Shown here: positions 43,597 through 55,470 of the stretch, in pieces | Position numbering within the stretch: position 1 is the stretch's first letter | Layout of the letters: each line of letters starts with the position of its first letter | Source: Collybia mongolica | Taxonomy: Eukaryota; Basidiomycota; Agaricomycetes; Agaricales; Clitocybaceae | Reading direction: 5' to 3' | Length of the DNA: 64,000 nucleotides | NCBI GenBank assembly: GCA_013420905.1 | Contig: JAAXNY010000013.1 | Location: forward strand, 124,001 to 188,000 | Notes under the pieces: model-generated | What the model was told of the DNA's origin: nothing | What the model saw: only the letters and a program-made list of their open reading frames with translations | Database searches by the model: none | Position numbers and translations under genes: made by a program

Positions 43597-45116
43597 TACC
43601 ACGCGTTACGAGCCGAGGTTGCTGCTCGTTCCACACTAATTGTATGATAGTCACCGTGTTTCTGTACGGCGTATTTTGTGGGAATACCGCTCGGGGGTGG
43701 ATCGTGTATTTTAGTCGAGGGGGTGATGCTAAATCGGTCCTGGCGAGCCGGATAAGGTATGAACCCCTTAAGTTTCGAGGTCACCGTGGTGGTTAGACAC
43801 GGCGCCCTGCTTTGGCTATGTGTCGGAAATGAGGCCTTCTGGGGTGCATTTAATTTCTTTACCAGCGGGTTGGTAACGCAAGGTATGCAGGGGGGGGAGG
43901 GGGGGGTGCAGTCTTTTCGTTCATTCCACGGACGGTTACTGCACGCCGTACGTGCAAAAATCCGCCGGTCCTCTTCGCCTCCGGTCTGGTTAGGGTTGGA
44001 CTGCGAGAAGTAGTGTATGGGCATTGTGATGAGTTGCGTTTGTAGATAGGGGATCGGGAACGTGCCTATGTCGTTCGTAGAGTGGGAAGGCTGGGCCTGT
44101 TTGCCTGATAACGAACGACCCCCGTTTAACTTTGCCGGTCCGACGTCGTGGCGTGCGTTTAGTCTCATCCTATTGGTATGTAGCTCACCTCTGGCTTTAG
44201 GACATTAGATGTTCGTGGCAGCCGCGTGTCCTCAAACAGGCTTGGGGCTTGGATTATGCGTGGCCTTGCTCGCAGTGACTGCGTGTGTTGCTGTGCTGTA
44301 AGTTGGTCCAGCACTGGTGTAGATCGGCTGGGTGACAGGCTGGGCCTTGGCCTTGGAGAACCCAATCGGGCCGGGGCAGTGCGGTGGGTGGGAAAGTCGC
44401 CAGCACTTCATTTGTTGGGTGTGTCTGTGCGCGAACGTGAGGAAAATTTAACTGCTTTTCGAGACTGTTGCTTATAGTCTTTCCAGTAGGGGATGTTCGA
44501 GTACCGATAGGGTTTACTGTGAAAAGACTTTTTTGTTAGCGTTACAGGGCGAAAGAAGGGGACGGCGAGGGGGAAGGGATATAAGGACAACTCACTCTCA
44601 TATAGCGGACTCGGACACGAGAAGCGTACTTCCGAGTTCTTGAATCCCTTACATATATGACTCGCCTCGTCGAGCGGGAGTTTCGCTGGACGATATTTAA
44701 ATAAAATGTCTGCCAGTAGAGTTCTGTTCGGCCGTTCAACATGGGGCACGCATGGTGGTGACCGTTGCCGAGAAAATAACGAGTAGATCGGTTTGGAAAC
44801 GGGTCTGCTAAGCCTGTAATATGAAGCAGATGAAAACTGCAGACTCAGCGGCGCTAAGCTGGGGCGGTCCAGGCTACAAATCTATCACTGGGCATTCAAC
44901 CTCAAAATTCGTAACGGCACTGCAAGTGCTGCGAAAACAAGGAACGCGAGTCTATAATAATATAGGGTACGGGAGATTCCCACGTCACTGGACCTGGACC
45001 GCCTCATGACAGTGGCAGCTGTACCCGCACGTGCCCAGCAAGCACTGCAATATGCATCCAGATTCATAAGTACTTGCTGTACTCTTCAACTCAATTCCTC
45101 TCATCCCATCGAAACC
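43597..45116. other. Intergenic, nothing recognised
   Basis: No gene is supported here. A long minus-strand open frame (43386-44168) overlaps the last antiporter exon and has no splice support or motifs. Confidence 0.5.
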
Positions 45117-46217
45117 ATGGGCAACTCATCGCGCAAATACATTGACCTTATCCACTCATCCTCATCCAAGTGGGCGAACTGGGACCCCCCGAGGGAGATC
45201 AAGGTGCTTTCACCACCACACTACCGTTAACAACCCACTAACCCGCCTTTTACCCAAGGTTGGCGACTACGGCACGATAAACAGGGAAACGGGGCAATTC
45301 GAGCGGGAGTCGAACATCTACGACGAGCCAGAGACCGCCGCGCTCGCAGCGCAGTATCCCCCCGTCGATGACCCGCAAGACGACAAATTCATCATCTCCT
45401 CCTTTGGCGTCAAATACCACGAATTCAAGTTCGATGCGGGATTGTAAGTCTCGTATCCTTCCCCTCAACCGATCGCAACACGCATATCCATGTCTGACCC
45501 TTGCACCGAAGCGAAGTTGCGGGCCTGGCAGAAGCGTCCATAAAGGGCCAGTGGGAATTTGGCAAAAGGCGCGGTGCGCTGCTGATCATGGCACGCCCGC
45601 GTGCACGTCGCGTCCCCCAGAATGTGTTCCTCAAGCAGCTCATTGGGAAGCCGGTGCTCAAGGACAAGGTGCTCGTGACCGAGGTCCTTTCGTGCCCCGC
45701 ATATAGCCTCTACCTCTCCGGAGCCAGTGCGTCGTCGTCCTTTCCTCATCCCACCCCCAGCTAACGAACACACCCGACACAGACAGGGAAACCATATCCA
45801 TCGCGCTTATCGGTGGGATGCCTGGCGTCGTGCCCGCGGCGACCGTGGGTGGCGAAAATGCCATGTCGTGGTGGAGTCAGTATGCAAGCGGGGTATCTCG
45901 TGAGGCGTGCGATAGGGCAGGGCGGTACTGCTATACACCGCTATGCTGCCTTAGGACAATGAGGAAGCCGAGCCTATTCCGGCGGCGGGAGGGCCCACAG
46001 CCTGAGCCCGAGGGCGATGATTTGTACGTCCTGTTCGTGTCTTGAAAATGGTAACGTGTTAATCGGTGGTTGTGGTTATGTGTAGGTGGGTGGACCCGCG
46101 CGACCCATGGGATACATTGGATGAGGAGGGTGAAGAGGAGGAGTGGGAAGATACGGTATGTTGGTGATTTGGTTGGTTTGCTGATGCGACTGATTGTGAG
46201 GATAGGTATTTGACTAG
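45117..46217 (+). CDS. Unknown protein with N-myristoylation-type start
   Basis: Exons are 45117-45203, 45259-45443, 45512-45726, 45783-46023, 46086-46155 and probably 46206-46217; the alternative is a stop at 46165-46167 without the last intron. All junctions are in phase. The protein starts MGNSSRKYIDLIHSSSSKW, a strong consensus for N-terminal myristoylation, and contains YGTINRETGQFERESNIYDE, a central part with KGQWEFGKRRGALLIM and VTEVLSCPAYSLYLSG, and an acidic end (DEEGEEEEWED). I recall similar proteins of unknown function in other Agaricomycetes but know no assigned role. If myristoylated it would sit at membranes. Neighbours are the antiporters and GH43 genes, with no evident functional link. 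Confidence 0.75.
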
Positions 46218-47848
46218 AACTCTGGCTGCGGTGTTATATGGGTTGTGTTGTCAATGTCTTTCTTGTTCCTATATTTTGCGAAATGTTTCCAATTAATGGG
46301 GTTCAATCATCAATGTGAAGCAAGTGGAATCGTACGGTGCGCCCCCAGTGGTATGGCAGATAGAACGGTCTCCTACTCTTGTTCAGGCCACTCGGGCTCC
46401 CTTGACCTCACGTTGGTGGACGATTCTTGGTTGTAAGGCGGCGTGAGGCGATACGGTTAAGTATCGTTCAGTTTGCGAGGTTTAAGCCCTAAGAACAAAA
46501 GAAGATTAGAAATAAGACACCATAATGACGAGGTATATGAATTGTACCCACAGTCTGCAGTATTCAGCTCTGGGTAAGGCACATCGGGTTCATTGAGTAA
46601 TGTCGAAGTTTCGTTCGAATTCAAACCGATTCGGTGTTCAACGTTCAACTTTGGTCAAACTTGGATATGTGCCTGGGATATTCAGCGCGACGCCATGGCA
46701 TTAAAGCGTCTGTCCGTGCGGCTTTCAGAGGATTAAATGAAGTCTGTTAACCAAAGTCAGAGTTGGTACAGCGATAGATATTGAGTGCAACCTGAGTGCA
46801 ACAGTTGAAGGTAACAGACAAACGTAGACAAATGGTGCCAAGACAATCCCGCAACCCAAATTTACCCACCGATAGTGAGCCGCGTTTTTCGGCCGGTCTC
46901 TGACCACAACACGCAACCAGCTCAAACGGACTGATGTGTACTGAAAATGGTACGCATAAACTACGAAACAGACGTACTAATACGCCCCAGGCCCAATACT
47001 CGACGCCCGTCAGGAAAACACCGTGTGCGATCTGTTTGCATAAATGACACAAACGCATTCTGCTCAGTCCGAAAACCCCAGAGAGAATCGCCTTATTTAA
47101 AAAGTTGGAGAAACATTTCCGAGATCTATTGCTGGCCAAGACTGGCCCCGTATATATAATTGAACACGAGATGGTTGATGTCGTTGATCATTTCATCTCA
47201 CAGCGCGAAGCGGATCATCCATAACAAGCCTCCAAAGAGAGAGGACATACACCTGCTTTCTTATCAGCGCCATGCATTGTGGTCGACCTAATTGGATAAT
47301 GGACCTCGGTAGAAACCCCAAAAACCCCTGCATCAGGGTTTCTTGACAAAACAAGCCAAATTCCCTCCAGAAAAGTCGGATGCAGGATATCCGATATTAT
47401 AGCCAAGCGGGGAGAACTTTTCGAAAGATGGAGGGGGGACGCCTATCGAGGAAAGCGATTACAAGAAGCCAGGTGTGAAAAATCGGGTCTCTGATGGATC
47501 GACGTTGACACAGTTTGAGATCAGGTTATTATCGGAACCGTGAGTATCGAAATACACAATGTCTACACCCGTGAAATGGAAAGCATGGTCATAACCACGA
47601 CCATCATTCGAGGACAATCACTAGTCCTATGCCGTCTTCTTCTGGACACGATCAACTCTCACAAGCAAGAATTCTTTGCCTCTTCCGTAAAAAAGGCTTG
47701 ATCATCTGCTTCGTCCTGGGTCAGGATTTTCACTGGCGATCCAGCGTACTCGTGCCCACAGAAAACACTCATCATCTCGCCGCATGGGTAGATACCAACG
47801 TGAGGCGCCAACTGGTCAATAATCCGACACACATGAGTTGGGCATGAG
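46218..47848. other. Intergenic, nothing recognised
   Basis: About 1.6 kb without a supportable gene. The last 250 bp resembles the GH43-1/GH43-3 promoters (for example ACTGGCGATCCAGCGTACTC). Confidence 0.5.
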
Positions 47849-47855
47849 TATAAAA
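47849..47855 (+). promoter_or_regulatory. TATA box of GH43-2
   Basis: TATAAAA 51 bp before the ATG at 47906, at the same distance as in paralogue 1. Confidence 0.6.
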
Positions 47856-47905
47856 GGTTGCACCGCGATGGGCACAGTTCCCAAAGTCCGCAACAAGCTT
47901 CGCCC

Positions 47906-49079
47906 ATGGTTCTAACACTCCTCATCATCTCGCTTTTTGGAGCAGCCTCTGTACTCGCCTCTCCTATCAGGAGAACCATCAGTAATGGCCCCGTCATCAA
48001 TCGCGACTTCCCCGACCCAGGTCTCATGCGTGACTCAAGCGGCACTTGGTATGCCTACTCGACGTCCAGCTCGTCTGGACTTGTCCCAATGTCGAAGTCA
48101 CCCGACTTCGCAACGTGGTCTACTCCAATCAACGTCCTTAGTGGCATTCCTTGGGCTGATGGGTACGTGGTGACACACGCCCTGACGGGCATCTACTAAG
48201 AATAGCGCGCTACGTCAGTTCCGTCTGGGCCCCCGACGTGAGAGAAATCACTGCCGGCCACTACGTCATGTACTGTGAGCGCTGCATACCACTCTCAGTG
48301 AGCTAGTGATATCAACGTCAAACGTAGTCACTGGTCATCGCCGTGGAGGGCCTGTCAATGACCACTGCATTGGCGTTGCAACGGCGACTTCACCCGACGG
48401 ACCATTCACGGCCAATAGCAACCCACATATTTGTGATCTCGCACATGGAGGTGCCATTGACCCATCTGGTTTCCAAGCACCCGGCGGCGCACTCTTCCTT
48501 CTTTGGAAGGTTGATGGTAACTCAATTGGCCAGCATACTCCCATTATGATGCAACCCGTCGGGGCGAACGGATTCGATCTACTAGGTTCACCAATTCAAC
48601 TCATCACCGATGACCCTATAGACGGGGGCGTTGTGGAGGCTCCTTCTATGATTTTCTGGGATGGCTGTGAGTGGTGTGAAAATTCTGCCATTCAACGTCG
48701 GCTGACCCCATCTACGTGATTAGGGTTTTACCTGTTCTTCTCCTCCAATAACTTCAATACCCTCTTCTACGATATCTCATATGCGGTATCACAGAATGTC
48801 GCCGGCCCATTCACCAAAGTTCCGGGACCTAATGCTCCATTCTTGACCAGGTAAGACCTACAAGAACGCTAACCTCACGTTTGATACTCACAGACAACGT
48901 CCGCCAGCGGCACTAGAGGTACTGCTGGGCCTGGTGGAGCGACCGCCATAAATGTGCTGGATCAGTTCGTGAACATGGCATTCCACTCGGATATCAACGG
49001 CCAGGACGCGTCAGGTGGTCGTGCCATGTGGACAGTCTCGAACGTTTGCCTCGCGGATGGCGTTGCGAAGGCCTGCTAG
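47906..49079 (+). CDS. GH43-family secreted enzyme, paralogue 2
   Basis: Exons are 47906-48162, 48219-48274, 48328-48666, 48724-48850 and 48908-49079; 316 residues. An ATG 16 codons upstream is in frame, but the one chosen begins the signal peptide (MVLTLLIISLFGAASVLASP). The catalytic set of GH43 is complete: Asp in DFPDPGLMRD, Asp in HGGAIDPSGFQAP, Glu in GGVVEAPSMIFW. The enzyme is predicted to be secreted and to hydrolyse plant cell-wall arabinan or related side chains. The last intron has no T-rich stretch before its acceptor (CGTCCGCCAG), but the phase requires it. Confidence 0.92.
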
Positions 49080-50324
49080 TCAATTGAATCGACATATAAA
49101 TAAGATGTGTGTAAGTGATACATTCGTACGCTTCACCAATGTCGAACCTGAACTGTGCAGGTATGTTACGATAAGACACAATTACTAAATACAATGTTGC
49201 GGTGTGTGGTGGACCTCTGATCGAAGGCCGGGGCCATTTTGGAGCTCGTCTCGGTTAGGTTCGTGACGGGGGGCCTAACGAAACACCATTTTCCAGGACA
49301 TGGGCTGTTTGGGAATTCTGCAGCCGGTGATATACGCCGCGGCAACGTCGACTTATTTGAACTGAGAGGATTGGCTGCCCAGCGATTAACCCTTGCTCGG
49401 CGGTGATGGCAGTAAAGGACTAGAAGTGCGGTCGCAATAGTTCCTGTAAGGGAATCAATCGCGGTACCTTCGATAGCACCTGTGGAAGGAGATCAATCTG
49501 GGTCGGCTTTTCTGCCGCTTGCAGGGTTCGCAGGTGGGGTCGGAGCTTTCGTAGGGGGCATCCAACGATGTGCCAGTTGCACCAGCCTCATTGGAAAGTG
49601 TAGTTTGATTGGGGCCCCGATGCTCTGGGTCAATTGGGGCATTTTGAGAGTTTGATTCGAAAGGGTGTTTGAATTTGAGTTATGGGGACTTTGGGTGGGA
49701 GCGGCCTCTTTAGGTTCCTGAGTGAGAATAAGAGACATTAGAGTTCACGGGCATAACCTAAACAAACGATCTTAGATGAATTACGTTTGGGGCCAAGATG
49801 GAAACCTCTTACTGGTATGACATACAGGTGAACAAAAAGGTGAAACTGGGCATCACACGAAGTATGAGCTTGGCGAAGCAACGATGCCAGCAGTCCTGCA
49901 CATAGAAAAGTACCAAACGGGCAAAAAATCTATATGGGCAGCCCACGACGGATGGTCCACTTCATTTTTTGCGGCCATCAAGACATGTCATCCTAATTTT
50001 TAGAACCGTTCATAGCGCCGTCTCAGACTATTCTTGATCTTTGTTGCACTTAAGACTACCCATCTCATAACATATGTGTCTATGTCGAGTGCTGGGGAGT
50101 GTTGTTCGAAATTGCATCAGCCAATGCTAGAGAACACTGAAAACAAGCGCTCACTTCAGACTAAAATTCTTGTGAAATCGCTGCTTTAGAGAAATGGTGA
50201 GTTCAGATACTCTCTTGGTCTACTTAAAGCCACCGCAAGCGTTGAGTCACTTGAAGTTAAAGATCAACCAGTGGATGAAGGTGAGCAAGCCGCGTTAAAA
50301 TAACGTGACGCCGGCTGATCGGGC
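49080..50324. other. Intergenic, nothing recognised
   Basis: Nothing supportable. A minus-strand frame at 49493-49738 (81 codons, Pro/Ser/Asn-rich) has no motif or splice support. Confidence 0.5.
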
Positions 50325-50691
50325 CAAATCGGTTCAGTTTATCTTGGCATTAACCTCAACAACATCGTCGACTCCAATAAGTGAGTGGACCTGATGAGAG
50401 GAACCCAGGACATATGTGGGCTCGTAACCAACCATTTCAATTACTCTGTGGATCGGTCACCGGTCTATGTCATACCGTCTTCTTCAGCACACGACCAACA
50501 GTCTTCTTCTCGTCAACGATATTTCTCCGCTTCGACTGCCACTAGGAGTGCACGATCAGCTGCTATGAGACTGACCAAGTAATCCGGTGGCGATCAAGTA
50601 TACTCGTGCTAACCCGAAAAATCATCACGTTTCCACATGGATGCACGCCAACGCTGGGCGTCAGCTGGTGGATACTTTCGGTAAACGCGAG

Positions 50692-50698
50692 TATTAAA
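50692..50698 (+). promoter_or_regulatory. TATA-like box of GH43-3
   Basis: TATTAAA 51 bp before the ATG at 50750, within the roughly 400 bp shared with the GH43-1 promoter. It differs by one base from the TATAAAA of the other copies. Confidence 0.5.
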
Positions 50699-50749
50699 GC
50701 CCCACCTGGACTGTGCCATCCAAGCGTTCAAGCATTCATAACCGTACCC

Positions 50750-51915
50750 ATGATTTTGCCATCCCTCGTTTTGTCGATATTTGGAGCAGCCTCCGTGCTC
50801 GCTTCGCCAGTCAAGCGAACGATCAGCAATGGCGCTGTCATCAATCGCGACTTCCCTGACCCAGCTCTCATGCGCGACTCTAGCGGCACTTGGTATGCCT
50901 ACTCGACGTCCAGCTCCGCCGGACTCGTTCCAATGTCGAAGTCATCCAACTTTGCGACATGGTCCACCCCCGTCAACGTTCTCAGCAGTATTCCCTGGGC
51001 TGATGGGTAAGTACTGACGTGACTACAATGAAGCGTTCATGAGACTAATATCTACCAGTGCCGTCTGGGCTCCGGATGTGAGAGAAATCAGTGCAGGCCG
51101 CTACGTCATGTATTGTGAGTAGCGCCCACCTATCAAGTTGACGATACTAACATGTAAGTGTAGTCACCGGCCATCGTCGTGGAGGACCCGGCAATGACCA
51201 TTGCATTGGTATTGCGACAGCAGGCTCTCCCAATGGTCCATTTACCGCCAACAGCAATCCACACATCTGCGATCTCGCACATGGCGGTGCCATTGACCCA
51301 TCCGGCTTCCAAGCACCTGGCGGAGCGCTCTACCTTCTCTGGAAGGTCGATGGTAATTCGATTGGTCAGAAGACTCCCATTATGATGCAACACGTTGGCG
51401 CAAACGGATACGACCTAATCGGCTCACCTATTCAGCTCATCACCAACGACCCTGTGGACGGAGGCCTCATAGAAGCTCCATCTATGATTTACTGGCAAGG
51501 CTGTAAGTAATTTCAAGTATTTATTGGCCATGGTTACTTACTTTTATTGATTAGGGTACTACTTGTTCTTCTCTTCCAACAACTACAACAGCCTTTATTA
51601 CGATATTTCCTACGCTGTATCGCAAAGTGCTACAGGCCCGTTCACCAAGGTTCAGGCGCCCAATGCCCCATTTCTGACCAGGTGAGGCTGAACGACTTAA
51701 ACTGTTGCCAGTGATCCCGGGCGCTGATGTTAACTTTTTGCAGTGGTATGGCAGGCACCGCCGGACCTGGTGGGGCGACAGCTATCAACGTGTTAGATCA
51801 ATACGTCAACATGGCATTCCACTCACACATCAACGGCAGAGATGCTTCAAATGGTCGCGCCATGTGGACCATCTCCAACGTTTGCCTTGGAGGTGGTGTT
51901 GCGAAGGCTTGTTAA
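50750..51915 (+). CDS. GH43-family secreted enzyme, paralogue 3
   Basis: Exons are 50750-51006, 51059-51114, 51164-51502, 51555-51681 and 51744-51915; 316 residues, with exon lengths identical to paralogue 2. Signal peptide MILPSLVLSIFGAASVLASP. Catalytic positions are Asp in DFPDPALMRD, Asp in HGGAIDPSGFQAP and Glu in GGLIEAPSMIYW, so the enzyme should be active. Promoter and signal peptide are closest to paralogue 1, while the body agrees with paralogue 2 at the catalytic Asp. The role is secreted plant polysaccharide side-chain hydrolysis. Substrate is unknown. Confidence 0.93.
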
Positions 51916-52870
51916 GTGGTATTGTGCAACAGTATTATGAATATGTACACATGAACCGGACGCGCTTCACGAGTGTTCACAGTTTTGAGACAAAACTATT
52001 CACAGACGCTGTGTATGGTAAATACATAATTGCAGTTTTCCCGTGGTGTATGCAACTCTTGATTAGGAGGCGTCTCGGCGAATCGTGATACCTTTCGTAG
52101 TGAATCTACAAAAGCATCATCCTTGAAAGGACTCACTTGCAATCCAAGTTCATGCACACCTCCACCCCTCGAGCGCGTTGGTGATCTAACGTACTACTGA
52201 CCAGCGCTATGTCTCCCTCGTCTGATGTTGAGTATTTCGCAATTTGGCGGACTCTTGACAGAAGTAAAATAGTTATTGCGAAGGAATGGAAATGGTGCTA
52301 TTTCATCCGGTAGGCTGCAATGTGATTGCGATGGCAGCGGCACAGTCGTTGATTATAACGTATGCACTACCATCTGTGATTTTCAACAACTTTTCCCTCG
52401 ATTTCCGGCACTACCAATCATTCTAATCTGGTCAGAACGCATTCAACCCCCGTTGTGTCATTTCACTCGATCTCTCGCATTCTGGTGAGGCATAGTTATT
52501 CTATACTCGAGATTGTTCGGGTACATGTGCGTCCTGTATAAATACACTCACCCTGAAACCCCTACACCGGACCCCTACAATGATCTCTGCGGTGGAACCC
52601 TTTTGCGTTTTCGTTCGAAATCGTGGGGCCGCAAAACCCGTCGCAAGCCTGTTTTTCTCAGGGGAAGACCCCAACTGGATGCCGCAGACGGTAGATGTCA
52701 TGATTTCTCATCTTTTCCCCAACCCGCTCTGGTCTGTATTCCCCAATCTACCCAAACCGTCTTATGAGGGGCCGATGCAAGCACGGCATATCCGAGCTTG
52801 AATCAGTGAGCATGTAAATTTAGCAAAATCCCATCAATGATTGGATACTACCGAACTTGCGCGCCATCCG
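51916..52870 (+). other. Intergenic; one weak small open frame
   Basis: A 73-codon frame at 52580-52801 (MISAVEPFCVFVRNRG...) has a TATAAATA 43 bp upstream of its ATG, but there is no other support. Nothing else is recognised. Confidence 0.25.
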
Positions 52871-52874
52871 AGCT

Positions 52875-52928
52875 GATCGTTGGGGCGACTCGTCGCCACC
52901 CAAAGGGTGGCTCCTTGCGCCCACGATC
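52875..52928. repeat. Cloverleaf-like palindrome
   Basis: GATCGT...ACGATC forms an outer stem enclosing two perfect hairpins, GGCGAC-TC-GTCGCC (52884-52897) and CCACCC-AAA-GGGTGG (52896-52910). No gene is nearby. It could be a transposon end or a cruciform-forming relic. Confidence 0.55.
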
Positions 52929-53349
52929 GGGCAAGGGGGAGGGCTAAATCTTCTGCCTCTCCGTTTCAGTATAATCTAACAAGAAACTTCTTGGCCCGGT
53001 CCAGAAGGTATGACCCCATTCGAAATTATTCGAACTCGGAATCAGCACCCCAAAACTTTTTACAGTCACAGGCAACCAAACACGACAAAAAAAGATGTAA
53101 AGCTTTCTCCTCCACGGCAAATTATTAGACTACTCTTTTAACTGTTTGGGGATCATATTTAGGACCATTTAAGTTGAATTCCATGAGCCGATTGTCCGAT
53201 TTCCAAGGTCCCAAAATTTTGGCCAACCCTTGAAAAAATCACTAAATATATGTAAAATAGTGCAATCAACAGCTTTTACAATGCTGAGTATGATTCCAAA
53301 AAGAATAAGAATAAATATTGAGTTGTTCAGCCAAAAAAGAATTGACAAT

Positions 53350-54122
53350 CAAGGGGGCACCGGGATCAAAATGTCGGACCGGTACCCGGTTAGTTAGTCC
53401 AGCCACGGGCTGCGAAAAAAAAAATGGACCCCTCTGGGACATGGCTTAAAAACATTAACTTGGGGCTATTAGAACCTGGATAGGGTACACAAGACAAGTG
53501 AAAATGAATCTATGACTTAGTATAGCTCTGCAAGATACAGAAATTCGAGAGAAATGACTGATTTGTACATTTTACGAGTGATCGAGCACAGTGATGGCCA
53601 GTCACACAATCCAGCATCTTCGACTTGTGACAAATAGCATCAAATCAGTCTGTAATCTAATCAAGACCATGACGCCAAGTAACAGCAGTCTGGTGAGTCT
53701 CAAAAGTTGCAGATGTGCAGGTATACTCACATCGAAGAACCAATTCAGCCAGCCATCCTGCCTGTTCTTGACACAGAGGGTTATGTGGCATACATTGGTG
53801 TAAGCAGGCAGGCTGTGAGACTCAATGGGTAAGTTTAATCCCCTCAAAGTGTTATAAATCTTATCATATAACTCACTTCATGGGTCCAGTATCACCTCCA
53901 ATGTGTTGGCCTTGAGCTGGAACCTTGAAACTGGGTGTGTGTGGCTTGTGAAGCTTCTGGGGGCAGTTGGAGAGGCAAGAGGGCGAAGAGATAAGGAAGG
54001 CATGATGTCATATTACTATATTTAGACACGTGCCTTATAATGTAAGTTAGTTAGTCCACCTTCAGAGGCCTTACCAAAAAAATTGACCCTGGTTGAATTT
54101 TTTCAATCCTGGTGCCCCCTTG
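53350..54122. mobile_element. hAT-like non-autonomous element with 8-bp duplication
   Basis: Inverted ends CAAGGGGGCACC (53350-53361; complement at 54111-54122) are flanked by identical 8-bp sequences TTGACAAT (53342-53349 and 54123-54130). The inverted similarity extends for about 17 bp. An 8-bp duplication is typical of hAT and a few other DDE superfamilies. The 773-bp interior has no transposase. GTTAGTTAGTCCA occurs near both ends. Confidence 0.75.
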
Positions 54123-54410
54123 TTGACAATGTCAACTAAAGCAAACACACCCAGTACTATTCTATACTGGGAGCTCACCTATTATGCATGCATGCCACAA
54201 CACAAAAAAGGAGAGAAATATTTTAGGACTTCAGAATCAACCCAGGGCCATCTCAGACCTGCTACCACAGCCATCAAGAGCACAGATCTAATGTGAAGGA
54301 CTTGAAAGCCAGCTGTGCACCTGTTTGCCCATAGGCAAATGAATGGTGTTGTATGGCACAGCCAGTAAGCAAGGTGACTTTGTCAATTAGATTAATCAAG
54401 TCTCAATGCT

Positions 54411-54780
54411 TGAGACACTGACCAACATTGCTGGCCACAAGTGCATCTTCCTTCCCAAGTTTCATTGTGAGCTGAATCCAATTGAAATGGTATGTTTTTG
54501 GGTGATCATTTAAATCATTACAACTGATTATATTCTGCACAGGATTGGGGATGGGTGAAATACCACTATTGGCAAGTTCCCAAGAAGACTTTTCACAATG
54601 CAGAGAACATGGCATACAAGGTGCTTGATGAATGTGATTCAGCAATTCATCAATCAGGCATGGCATTTCAGGAGTGTTTATCATCTTGGGTTGAAGGGTA
54701 AAGCCACTGCATGGGCTGTAAGGAAGCAAAATGGTCACCAGTCACTGTTCAGAGTTGTAAAGTGCAATGATGCACCTTGA
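54411..54780 (+). pseudogene. DDE transposase remnant, same type as 10.9 kb
   Basis: The fragment contains the Glu region HKCIFLPKFHCELNPIEM (about 54443-54491), then a likely intron (54492-54542, GTATGT...CACAG), then DWGWVKYHYWQVPKKTFHNA and, in a shifted frame, the C-terminal QFINQAWHFRSVYHLGLKG. The upstream two thirds of the gene are not recognisable. The hAT-like element at 53350-54122 sits just upstream and may have split it. Confidence 0.7.
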
Positions 54781-55016
54781 TGCTATGATGGGCTAACCAG
54801 TCATTTGTATTTGGGTGATATGCCCTCCAAAAGTGTTGAAAATATGTTCAAAAATCTTGGCCATTCTAACAGCTTATGGGAAAAATTTTGGAGGAGTGTT
54901 TTTTGACATATTTCACCATCCTGAGTTTGAATCTAAAGTCAGATTGTCCATTTTATTTTTGATTTTGGATGAGATACTGCATTTGTCATGTTTGATTGTT
55001 CATGATAGACTATCCA

Positions 55017-55300
55017 TGGTCTGGGCCAGGACCAGTATATGAGTGGACTGGCCCCCTTGGGCAGGGCCAGGGCCACTATGAGTACTGGCCCAGCCTGGGT
55101 CAGACCTTGGCCATCCTTATATTTTGGTGGGTGGTGAAAAATTATTTTGGTAAATGGTGGGAGAATAGAGAATTAGACTGTCTGCAGTCCAGGCCAGGAC
55201 CTCATGGTCCTGGGTCAACCCAGGGTCACTGTGAGTACTGGCCCAGCCCTCGGGCTGGACCTGGGTTGGACCTGGCTGGCATTATATATTGGCAGGTGGT
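55017..55300. repeat. Degenerate tandem GGCCCAG-rich repeat
   Basis: Two related blocks of about 120-150 bp (55017-55160, 55187-55300) share GAGTACTGGCCCAGCC and the following GGTGG..AAA stretch. No gene is visible in them. Confidence 0.5.
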
Positions 55301-55338
55301 AAAAGTGCTACCAAATGGTGGGGGTAAATGGTGGGGGA

Positions 55339-55470
55339 ATAGAGAATGCAGAATCAAACCTCAAAAAATAATAACTCTTTGTTGAAATTATTAGTAATCA
55401 ATGATTTTTGATCAAATTCCTGATGTTGAGCAGCTTCAGAGCAGAAACTGATATTACTTCTCTGATGATC
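55339..55470 (+). repeat. Direct repeat, left copy
   Basis: About 130 bp starting ATAGAGAATGCAGA and ending CTTCTCTGATGATC, repeated at 56641-56770. The 1.17 kb between them has no recognised gene. Confidence 0.65.

Noticed and set aside
43386..44168. 260-codon minus-strand open frame
   Set aside because: It is antisense to the last antiporter exon and has no motif, splice support or promoter.
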